DNA from: Pseudomonas sp. PDM14
Lineage (GTDB): Bacteria; Pseudomonadota; Gammaproteobacteria; Pseudomonadales; Pseudomonadaceae
NCBI RefSeq assembly: GCF_014851905.1
Contig: NZ_JACVAQ010000001.1
Span: forward strand, 186,001-250,000
Length of the DNA: 64,000 nt
Reading direction: 5' to 3'
Part shown: positions 18,797 to 25,478 of the stretch, one piece after another
Layout of the letters: each line of letters starts with the position of its first letter
How positions within the stretch are numbered: position 1 is the stretch's first letter
The notes under the pieces: generated by a model
Databases searched by the model: none
Told to the model about the DNA's origin: nothing
What the model saw: the letters and a program-made list of their open reading frames with translations, nothing else
Program-made: the position numbers and the translations under genes

Positions 18797-18910
18797 ACCG
18801 CGTCCCACTCTGGTGGCGGGCACATGGACAGGCCCGCAACCGCTGACGTAATGTCCCGCCCGGCTCGCGTCGTCACTCGAACGACCGCCATTCGCCGGGA
18901 ACTTCGCGCC

Positions 18911-19396
18911 ATGACCACCCCTGCCGCCGACACCGTCACCCTCGCCGCGCAACCCCGCAAGGTGCTGCTGCTCCTGTTGCCGTGGCTGCTGGTCATCCTG
19001 CCACTGCTGGGCCTGGTGATCCTGCTCAAGCTGGCTCCCGACAACGCCTGCGCCCAGCTGTTCGGCCTGCCCAATGCCTACTGGGCGCTGCTGATCGCCA
19101 CCCGCGGCTTGCCGTTGCTGTTGCTCGCCGGCTCGCTGGTCCTGGTGCCCGGCGCGCTCAAGACCATCCGCAGCGGTTACTACCCTGCCCTGGATTCGAT
19201 TCGCCTGCGCCCCACCGTCGCCCGTCACGGCCGGCTGTCGGTGCTGCGTGGCTATGGCCTGCTGCTGATGCCCGTGCTGGCAATCGGCATACTGCTGGTG
19301 GGTGATCGGGCCTACAGCGACGTAATGAACGGCCGCAGCGTGGCCGACGTGACACAGGCCATCGCCGCCGGATGCTCCGCACCCGCAGACCGGTAA
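18911..19396 (+). CDS. Small integral membrane protein, function unknown
   Basis: 161 residues with three predicted membrane helices: about 17-42 (VLLLLLPWLLVILPLLGLVI), 57-78 (YWALLIATRGLPLLLLAGSL) and 113-133 (YGLLLMPVLAIGILLVG). No family is recognised and no charged catalytic motif is seen. The ATG at 18911 has only a distant GGGA; upstream codons to 18824 are open but Arg-rich and less likely. It lies 114 bp after the pentapeptide-repeat gene on the same strand and may be cotranscribed. Confidence 0.6.
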   Translation: MTTPAADTVTLAAQPRKVLLLLLPWLLVILPLLGLVILLKLAPDNACAQLFGLPNAYWALLIATRGLPLLLLAGSLVLVPGALKTIRSGYYPALDSIRLRPTVARHGRLSVLRGYGLLLMPVLAIGILLVGDRAYSDVMNGRSVADVTQAIAAGCSAPADR

Positions 19397-19557
19397 ACAT
19401 GCGGGGGGCACACGCCGCTGCCGACAGAGGCCTGATGGCGCCTGGCCAAGGTCTGGCCCGGCGCCAGTACCCATTCATCGCGAACCCATCGCCACGCTGA
19501 ACTTGCCGGGCCAGAGCGGTCGGAACCCCATCCGACCACCCGCGCAAGAAGGCCCCG

Positions 19558-20250
19558 ATGCTCGATCTCACCACCTGGAACCTCACCGTCCCCGCTACCA
19601 GCTCCGCCACGCTGATCAGCACTGAACGCCTCAATCACGGCTACAGCAGCCAGTTCTTCCGCCCCGCCGGCAAACGCAGCGTCAGCTTCTGGGTCCCGGT
19701 ATCCGGCTCACGCACCGCCAGCGCCCGCTACCCACGCAGCGAACTGCGTGAGACCTGGCGCAACGGCGAGCTACGCAACTGGTACTACGGCGAGGCGGAC
19801 AACACCCTCAGCGCCGTGCTCTCGGTGCAGCAGGTGCCGAGCAAGAACAAGATCGTCATCGGCCAGATCCACAGCAAGGATGAACCGGGCAGCAGCAACG
19901 ACCCGCTGCTCAAGCTGCAGTATCACTACCACAATGGCAGCGGCCGCATCGAAGCCCTGCTGCGCAAGCACCCGGGGGACAAGAACGTGCAGAACATCGC
20001 CCTGGTCAACGACGTGACCCTGGACGAGCGCTTCAGCTATTCCCTGCGCATCACCGCCAGCGGCCGCCTGGGCATCACCGTGCTCAGCGGTGAAGACGAC
20101 GGTTCCTACTACCGCCAGCTGAGCAGCGCCTGGGGTCGTCAACAGCTGTACTTCAAGGCCGGTGCCTATGTGCAGGACAACTACGGCGGCGCCAGCGAAG
20201 GCGGCCGCGTGACCTTCTACCACCTCAACAGCGTGCACGCGGTGAAGTGA
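19558..20250 (+). CDS. PL7 family alginate lyase (poly-mannuronate/guluronate lyase)
   Basis: Polysaccharide lyase family 7 enzyme cleaving alginate by beta-elimination. The 230 residues carry the three family motifs: YPRSELRE near 62, QIH (IGQIHSKDE) near 101, and YFKAGAYVQDN near 200. These supply the Arg, Gln, His and Tyr of the active site. No signal peptide is visible, so export is either by another route or the enzyme is cytoplasmic, as reported for some pseudomonad PL7 lyases. The ATG follows AAGAAGG at 7 nt. A bidirectional terminator at 20296-20318 follows. No alginate biosynthesis genes are in the window. Confidence 0.88.
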   Translation: MLDLTTWNLTVPATSSATLISTERLNHGYSSQFFRPAGKRSVSFWVPVSGSRTASARYPRSELRETWRNGELRNWYYGEADNTLSAVLSVQQVPSKNKIVIGQIHSKDEPGSSNDPLLKLQYHYHNGSGRIEALLRKHPGDKNVQNIALVNDVTLDERFSYSLRITASGRLGITVLSGEDDGSYYRQLSSAWGRQQLYFKAGAYVQDNYGGASEGGRVTFYHLNSVHAVK

Positions 20251-20290
20251 TCCCCCAGCCGGCAGCGCGTTGCCGGATCAATCGACGGGC

Positions 20291-20322
20291 AGAAAAAAGC
20301 CCCGGCGTGCGGGGCTTTCTTT
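20291..20322. terminator. Bidirectional rho-independent terminator
   Basis: AAAGCCCC and GGGGCTTT with a 7-nt loop (20296-20318), preceded by AGAAAAAA and followed by CTTTC. It separates the convergent alginate lyase and DUF3509-like genes. Confidence 0.85.
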
Positions 20323-20334
20323 CGCGCATCAGCG

Positions 20335-20691
20335 TCAGGCGCCGGCAGCCTGCGCAGCCTGGGCGTCGAGACGGCGACGGGCCACCAGGGTTTTCGAGGC
20401 GGTCTGCTGGATCGGGCCACCGGTGAAGGTCGGCAGCTCGCTCGCCCAACGACCATCCTGGGCACACAGGGCTTCACCCTTGGCCAATTTCTGCTCGCGC
20501 ACCACCTCATGGATCAGGTGGCGCACGCGCTGTTCACAGAACACCACGTCACGCTCGATTACCTTGCAACTGGTCATTTTCTGGCTGCCGCCATCGCGCA
20601 ACGTGAGCACCAGCTTGCCGTCCGGGCGCGGTTTGATCGAGATGTCGTAGCCGGGGAAGGCGTCGAAGAATTCTTTCATGGCGATTTGCAT
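20335..20691 (-). CDS. DUF3509-like small protein, paralogue A
   Basis: 118-residue cytoplasmic protein of unknown function, resembling the pseudomonad DUF3509 family: FPGYDISIKPRPDGKLVLTL, then R-rich helices with FCEQRVRHLIHEVV. It is clearly paralogous to the product of 58643-59005; both share the KEFFD.FP.YD..IKPRPDG start and LPTFTGGPI followed by TASKTLVARR. The ATG at 20691 is supported by alignment with the paralogue, whose start corresponds. Upstream lie a candidate sigma-54 promoter (20739-20754) and two TGCA-N3-TGCA sites, in the same geometry as the paralogue's promoter. A stress or nutrient role is possible but unproven. Confidence 0.8.
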   Translation of the reverse strand: MQIAMKEFFDAFPGYDISIKPRPDGKLVLTLRDGGSQKMTSCKVIERDVVFCEQRVRHLIHEVVREQKLAKGEALCAQDGRWASELPTFTGGPIQQTASKTLVARRRLDAQAAQAAGA

Positions 20692-20738
20692 GGGCGGACT
20701 CTCTAGTTATGAAGGCGTTAGTGCGACGAACTGGAGAG

Positions 20739-20754
20739 TGCACAGGCGATGCCA
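20739..20754 (-). promoter_or_regulatory. Candidate sigma-54 promoter of DUF3509-like paralogue A
   Basis: Minus strand reads TGGCAT-CGCCT-GTGCA, a -24/-12 pair with exact N5 spacing. The paralogue at 58.6 kb has TGGCAC-AGGCC-GTGCA at the matching place. The predicted start lies about 35 nt before the ATG. The inner activator site is exactly 66 bp upstream of the -24 element, as in the paralogue. Confidence 0.7.
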
Positions 20755-20820
20755 ACCTTTTGCAGGGGCAGGAACCACGGTTTTGCTGGGCTGCAGCGCC
20801 CTGACCTGCAACGTGCTGCG

Positions 20821-20863
20821 TGCAAAATGCACGATAGGCATTGATCGAGCCTTGCAAACTGCA
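20821..20863 (-). promoter_or_regulatory. Paired activator sites, paralogue A
   Basis: TGCAAAATGCA (20821-20831) and TGCAAACTGCA (20853-20863) are 32 bp apart start to start. On the coding strand they read TGCATTTTGCA and TGCAGTTTGCA; the latter is identical to both sites before paralogue B (58467 and 58499), also 32 bp apart. Likely sites of a sigma-54 enhancer-binding protein. Confidence 0.7.
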
Positions 20864-21029
20864 TGGGAAAAACGCCAAACGGTCTGAACCATTCGGCCGA
20901 TCCGCGCTCCTCCCGGCTGTCGGAATCGACTACATGACCGCTCGGCACCTGGCTCGAATGCCGCAGTCTCGCCCTCGCTCCAATGTCCAGTGGCCAGCCT
21001 TTCCCGTTCCTGGCCGTTGCGAGGTGCCC

Positions 21030-21281
21030 ATGTCCATCGACCCGAACAACCCCAGCCAAGATCAGAACCCTCATTCGCCGCTCCCCGGCCAGCCCGACCC
21101 GCTCAGCCCTGGGCAGATCGACTTTAGCGCCCCGCGCGAGCCCGGGGTCGAACAATTGCCGGATAGCGAAGACGAGCACCCGCTCAAGCATGACCGCAGC
21201 GACGGCGGCCTCGATCCTGAGCCTGGCGAAGACCTCGACGACCCGGAAAAGCCCGACCCGTTGAACGCACGCGCGCATTAG
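21030..21281 (+). CDS. Small acidic Pro/Asp-rich protein, unknown
   Basis: 83 residues, rich in Pro, Asp, Glu and Ser, with no hydrophobic core: SQDQNPHSPLPGQPDPLSPG, then EDEHPLKHDRSDGG and DPEPGEDLDDPEKPDP. It is likely disordered. The ATG at 21030 follows GAGGTG at close spacing; upstream open sequence overlaps the promoter of the divergent DUF3509-like gene and is rejected. Family unknown. Confidence 0.55.
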   Translation: MSIDPNNPSQDQNPHSPLPGQPDPLSPGQIDFSAPREPGVEQLPDSEDEHPLKHDRSDGGLDPEPGEDLDDPEKPDPLNARAH

Positions 21282-21357
21282 ATCATCGGCACGGTTTACC
21301 CGTCGCCGATCTCACCCGCTGCCCGCAGCGTACGCCATGCGTTCGATTGCCCAGTTC

Positions 21358-22092
21358 TCAGCGCACCGTGCACGGGCCTTCGTATTCGACTTCCAGCAGG
21401 CGCTCGGTGTAGCGGGTTTCGCCAGTGAACTCGGCGAACGGCTTGCTGGACGCCGGGCGACGCGGTTCGAGGAACTTCACGGAGACCAGGTAGCGGTACA
21501 CCTGATAGGCCTTGCGCAGGCGCTGCTCACCCGGGCAATCGGCGAAGTGCCCGGCCTCGGTGCGTACGCGCTCCTCGCACGCCGAGTCATCGTAATGATC
21601 GGCATAACCGTTGCTGCCCTCGCGATAGGCCTTGCGCCCCGGGCAGACCAGCCGTGACACCTCGCGGGTGCAGTAGCCGCTCGTGACGCAACCCTGGTAC
21701 TCGTCGCGGGAAACCCGTTCGCCACGGTTCTCCTGCCAGCTGGCATGGATGTCGTAGGGCAGACCGCTGGCGCTGCTGCGCACCTGGAAGGAGTTGCCGA
21801 AGTAATCCTGCGCCTCGACCCGGGTGTGAAACCCCGTGGCGCCCCGGATGATGCTCAGCTCGCTGGAAAACACCGGCTTGAGGCCAAACTCGACCGTGGC
21901 GTGGCCCTGGGTCAGCACCACCGGCTCCTCGCCGTTGCTCAGCTGCAACGGCGCGCCATCCTTGACGAACAGGTAGCCACTGGCCTCTTGCCTGGAGGCG
22001 CAGCCACCCAGGCCGAGCAGGCCGATAGCGAGCAACGCGAGGCAGGCAGCCCCACGGCAAGCGGGCGTGAGAAAGCGAAGAAAAATGATGAT
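21358..22092 (-). CDS. Lipoprotein of unknown function, no standard start codon
   Basis: Outer-membrane or periplasmic lipoprotein by its lipobox LLGLGGC. The body has many Cys (YQGCVTSGYC, LVCPGRK, DDSACEERV, FADCPG, GPCTV) and no recognised family. A strong AAGGAG (22097-22102 reversed) is followed by CGCC and then ATC ATC ATT TTT CTT, leading straight into the signal peptide IIIFLRFLTPACRG. There is no ATG, GTG or TTG in the window where the site would place a start. I give the first ATC (22092) as start; ATT at 22086 is an alternative. The only upstream ATG (22179) lacks a ribosome binding site and adds 29 hydrophilic residues. A point mutation or sequencing error is possible. Confidence 0.68.
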   Translation of the reverse strand: MIIFLRFLTPACRGAACLALLAIGLLGLGGCASRQEASGYLFVKDGAPLQLSNGEEPVVLTQGHATVEFGLKPVFSSELSIIRGATGFHTRVEAQDYFGNSFQVRSSASGLPYDIHASWQENRGERVSRDEYQGCVTSGYCTREVSRLVCPGRKAYREGSNGYADHYDDSACEERVRTEAGHFADCPGEQRLRKAYQVYRYLVSVKFLEPRRPASSKPFAEFTGETRYTERLLEVEYEGPCTVR

Positions 22093-22255
22093 GGCGCTCC
22101 TTGCGGGCGAACCGTCGAGCGGCGGCCAGCGCAGTTTGCGCGGGCGCCCTGCACCCGTCCACTGCCGCCCCTCGCGCATTCAGAGCGAACCAGTTGCCCA
22201 CCTCGCCAGTCCTGATTAGGAACGGCGCGCATGCGCAGCGAACGAGGAAAGGCGG

Positions 22256-23242
22256 ATGGATGCGGTGGATCTGGCAGTGTTGCGGCGCGCCCGTGACTGG
22301 CTCGGCGAAGGCCATACGGTGACGCTGTACACCGTGGTGCAGACCTGGGGCAGCGCGCCGCGCCAGGTCGGCTCACTGCTGGCGTTGCGCGGCGATGGTC
22401 GAGTCGAGGGCTCGGTGTCCGGCGGCTGCGTCGAGGATGACCTGCTTGCCCGTCTACCGGTTATCCCCAACGCCGGCATGGCCTGCGAACTGATCACCTA
22501 TGGCGTCAGCCGTGAGGAGTCGGCGCGTTTCGGCCTGCCCTGCGGCGGCACCCTGCGCCTGGTCCAGGAACCGCTGCATGATGCCAGCTGGATCGACCCA
22601 TTGCTGGCCCGCTGCAGCGCCCATCAACGGGTGGCACGACAGCTCGACCTGGCCAGCGGCGCCGTCAGCCTGCATGCGGTGAGCCGCGAGCAGCCGCTGC
22701 AATTCGACGGCAAACACCTCATCGCCCCCTTCGGCCCGGCCTGGCGCCTGTTGCTGATCGGCGCCGGGCAGTTGTCGCGCTATGTCGCCGACCTGGCCCA
22801 CGGCCTCGGCTTCGAAGTGCTGATCTGCGACCCCCGCGAAGGCTACCAGCACGACTGGCCCACCGAGCGCGTGCGCTTCGTGCCGGGCATGCCCGACGAC
22901 GCGGTGCTGGCCGTGGAGCCCGACCCGCACACGGTAATCGTCGCCCTCACCCACGACCCGCGCTGGGACGACATGGCCCTGCTCACGGCCCTGCAATCGC
23001 CAGCCTGCTATGTCGGCGCACTCGGCTCGCGGGTCAACAGCGAGAAGCGCAAGCAGCGCCTGCTCGCCCTCGGCCTGCAACCCGCCGCCGTCGCACGCCT
23101 GCGTGGGCCCATCGGCCTACCCATCGGCAGCCGCACGCCGGCGGAAATCGCCCTGTCGTTGATGGCCGAGATCGTCGCTCTGAAGAACGGCGTCCTGGCG
23201 GCGCCACATGCGCTGGCGAGCGCTACGGCACAGTGTGCCTGA
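22256..23242 (+). CDS. xdhC: XdhC-family molybdoenzyme maturation protein
   Basis: Chaperone that binds sulfurated molybdenum cofactor and inserts it into xanthine-oxidase-family enzymes. 328 residues with the N-terminal XdhC/CoxI domain (GSAPRQVGSLLAL, EGSVSGGCVEDDLL) and a C-terminal Rossmann domain (LLIGAGQLSRYVADLAHG, VGALGSRVNSEKRKQRL, GPIGLPIGSRTPAEIAL). The ATG at 22256 follows GAGGAAAGGCGG. It is first in a rightward operon with a MocA-like gene and three aldehyde-oxidoreductase subunit genes, matching the role of PaoD in the E. coli pao operon. Confidence 0.92.
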   Translation: MDAVDLAVLRRARDWLGEGHTVTLYTVVQTWGSAPRQVGSLLALRGDGRVEGSVSGGCVEDDLLARLPVIPNAGMACELITYGVSREESARFGLPCGGTLRLVQEPLHDASWIDPLLARCSAHQRVARQLDLASGAVSLHAVSREQPLQFDGKHLIAPFGPAWRLLLIGAGQLSRYVADLAHGLGFEVLICDPREGYQHDWPTERVRFVPGMPDDAVLAVEPDPHTVIVALTHDPRWDDMALLTALQSPACYVGALGSRVNSEKRKQRLLALGLQPAAVARLRGPIGLPIGSRTPAEIALSLMAEIVALKNGVLAAPHALASATAQCA

Positions 23243-23245
23243 GCC

Positions 23246-23830
23246 GTGCAATCCAACACGGTGTGCGCCATCGTTCTCGCCGCCGGCCTCGGCACGCGTT
23301 ACCGCGCAGCCGGCGGCGCGGACAAGCTGCTCGCCGCCAGCCGTCGCCAGCAGACGGACTCGCTACCGGTGCTGCTGGCCACACTGCAGGCGCTGGGCGA
23401 CTTCGCCGACGCGTGCGTGATCGTCGTGCGCGAGGAGCATCAGGCGCTGATCGACTGCTTGCACGCCGCAGGCCATACCCCGCTGCGGGTGCGCAGCAAT
23501 GGCCTGGGCCACAGCCTGGCCCAGGCCGTGGCCCGGCAACGCCACCACCGGGGTTGGCTGGTGGTGCTCGGCGACATGCCCTACGTGCGGCCGGACACCT
23601 ACCGTGCGGTAGCAGCCGCCACTCACCCCGAGAGCCTGGTCGTACCCACCTGCAACGGCCGCCGCGGCCACCCGCGCGGCATCGGTGCGAGCTTCGCCGA
23701 GCAGTTGCTGACGCTGGCTGACGAGCACGGCGCCCAGGCGCTGTTCGGCAGTGCTGCCGTGCGCGAACTGGCGGTCGACGACCCCGGCATCCTGCGCGAC
23801 ATCGACCGCCCGGACGATCACCTGAACTAA
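23246..23830 (+). CDS. mocA: MocA/MobA-like molybdenum cofactor nucleotidyltransferase
   Basis: 194-residue NTP-transferase fold protein, probably CTP:molybdopterin cytidylyltransferase making the MCD form of the cofactor used by PaoC-type enzymes. The signature VLAAGLGTRYRAAGGADKLL near residues 10-29 carries the nucleotide-binding loop with Arg and Lys. LGDMPYVRP supplies the metal Asp. RRGHPRGIGASF matches the later family motif. It starts with GTG only 3 bp after the xdhC stop and has no own ribosome binding site, so it should be translationally coupled. Cytidylyl versus guanylyl preference is inferred from the neighbouring genes. Confidence 0.85.
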   Translation: MQSNTVCAIVLAAGLGTRYRAAGGADKLLAASRRQQTDSLPVLLATLQALGDFADACVIVVREEHQALIDCLHAAGHTPLRVRSNGLGHSLAQAVARQRHHRGWLVVLGDMPYVRPDTYRAVAAATHPESLVVPTCNGRRGHPRGIGASFAEQLLTLADEHGAQALFGSAAVRELAVDDPGILRDIDRPDDHLN

Positions 23831-23964
23831 CGAGGCCAGCCGCATGCCGCCGGCCGATCAGCCTGAACATTTTGCCGACGTCCTCAGTCACAACCCCAGG
23901 CGCAGCTGAAACAGACGCGGAATACCGCGCAGCGCCACCTGATGATCCAACCGTGAGGCTACCC

Positions 23965-24486
23965 ATGAGCGCGACACCCGAACGTGGCGGCGACACCGGC
24001 TTTGCCACTCACTCCATCGCCCTGCTGCTCAACGGCCATCCGCGCCAGCTGCAGGTGCTGCCCTGGACCACTGCGCTGGACCTGTTGCGCGAGCAGCTCG
24101 ACCTCACCGGCACCAAGAAAGGCTGTGACCACGGCCAGTGCGGCGCCTGTACGGTGCTGGTCGACGGCAGGCGCGTGAACGCCTGCCTGACCCTGGCGGT
24201 GATGCTCGACGGCAAGGAGCTGACGACCATCGAGGGCCTGGCCGACGGCGACGAGCTGCACCCGATGCAAGCCGCCTTCATCAAGCACGACGCCTTCCAG
24301 TGCGGCTATTGCACGCCGGGGCAGATCTGCTCCGCGGTCGGCCTGGCCAAGGAAGGCCGCGCCACCGACAGCGCTGAAATCCGCGAGTTGATGAGCGGCA
24401 ACCTGTGTCGCTGCGGCGCCTACGGCAACATCCTCGACGCCATCGAGGAAGCCCTGCCGGCCTGTCACAAGGCGGGCCACCCATGA
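23965..24486 (+). CDS. Aldehyde oxidoreductase small subunit, 2x[2Fe-2S] (PaoA-like)
   Basis: Electron-transfer subunit of a xanthine-oxidase-family molybdoenzyme, 173 residues. The plant-type cluster is bound by CDHGQCGAC and a further Cys in VNACLTLAV. The second cluster is bound by CGYCTPGQICS and NLCRCGAYGNI. Unlike E. coli PaoA there is no Tat signal; the N-terminus MSATPERGGDTGFATHS leads straight into the ferredoxin fold, so the enzyme is predicted to stay in the cytoplasm. The ATG at 23965 follows GTGAGG. A 134-bp gap separates it from the mocA-like gene, and it overlaps the next gene by ATGA. Confidence 0.9.
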   Translation: MSATPERGGDTGFATHSIALLLNGHPRQLQVLPWTTALDLLREQLDLTGTKKGCDHGQCGACTVLVDGRRVNACLTLAVMLDGKELTTIEGLADGDELHPMQAAFIKHDAFQCGYCTPGQICSAVGLAKEGRATDSAEIRELMSGNLCRCGAYGNILDAIEEALPACHKAGHP

Positions 24487-25478
24487 CTCCCTTCGCCTAC
24501 AGCAAACCCACGCAGCTCGATGAGGCCATTCGCCTGGCCGGGCCGCACACGCGCTTCATCGCCGGCGGTACCAACCTGCTCGACCTGATGAAGGAAAACC
24601 TCACCCGCCCGCAGCGCCTGATCGACATCACCGGCCTGCCCCTGCACGGTGTCGAGCCCACCGCCGACGGCGGCCTGCGCATCGGTGCGCTGGTGAGCAA
24701 CGCCGACCTGGCCTGGCACCCGCGCATCGAGCGCGACTACCCGCTGTTGTCCCAGGCGCTGCTGGCCGGTGCCTCACCGCAGCTGCGCAACATGGCCAGC
24801 ACCGGTGGCAACCTGCTGCAGCGCACCCGCTGCTACTACTTCTACGATGCCGGCACGCCGTGCAACAAACGAGAGCCCGGCAGCGGCTGCCCGGCGCGCG
24901 ACGGCCTCAACCGCATACACGCCATCCTCGGCGCCAGCGCGGCCTGCGTCGCCGTGCACCCGTCGGACATGTGCGTGGCCCTGGCCGCGCTGGAAGCCGT
25001 GGTGATCGTGGTCGGCAGCGATGGCGAACGGCGCATCGATTTCGCCGATTTCCACCGCCTGCCCGGCGACACGCCCGAGCGTGACAACGTGCTGGCCGAT
25101 GATGACCTGGTGGTGGCCATCGAACTGCCCGCCGCCAGGTTCGCCGCGCACAGCAGGTACCTGAAGATTCGGGATCGCGCGTCCTACGCCTTTGCCCTGG
25201 TGTCGGTGGCGGCGGCGCTGGAAATCAGCGTCGACGGCACCATCGCCCAGGCGCGCATTGCCCTCGGCGGCGTGGCGCACAAGCCCTGGCGCCAGCCGAA
25301 GGCCGAAGCGGCGCTCGTCGGCCTGGCACCGGATGCCGGCAACTTCGCACGCGCCGCCGATGCGCTGTTGCAAGGCGCGCAGCCCCTAGCGCATAACGCC
25401 TTCAAGATCGAACTGGCCCGCCGCGCCATCGTCCGCGCCCTCAGCGACGCCGCTGTCGGCACAGGAGTCCGCCCATGA
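24483..25478 (+). CDS. Aldehyde oxidoreductase FAD subunit with [4Fe-4S] insertion (PaoB-like)
   Basis: FAD-binding subunit, 331 residues, of a xanthine-oxidase-family enzyme. FIAGGTNLLDLM binds the flavin, and ASPQLRNMASTGGNLLQR follows. The segment RCYYFYDAGTPCNKREPGSG with a further Cys soon after matches the inserted [4Fe-4S] cluster loop that distinguishes PaoB from CO dehydrogenase and xanthine dehydrogenase subunits. The start overlaps the small-subunit stop as ATGA, and its own stop overlaps the next start in the same way. The three subunits should be made in equal amounts. Confidence 0.92.
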   Translation: MTPFAYSKPTQLDEAIRLAGPHTRFIAGGTNLLDLMKENLTRPQRLIDITGLPLHGVEPTADGGLRIGALVSNADLAWHPRIERDYPLLSQALLAGASPQLRNMASTGGNLLQRTRCYYFYDAGTPCNKREPGSGCPARDGLNRIHAILGASAACVAVHPSDMCVALAALEAVVIVVGSDGERRIDFADFHRLPGDTPERDNVLADDDLVVAIELPAARFAAHSRYLKIRDRASYAFALVSVAAALEISVDGTIAQARIALGGVAHKPWRQPKAEAALVGLAPDAGNFARAADALLQGAQPLAHNAFKIELARRAIVRALSDAAVGTGVRP

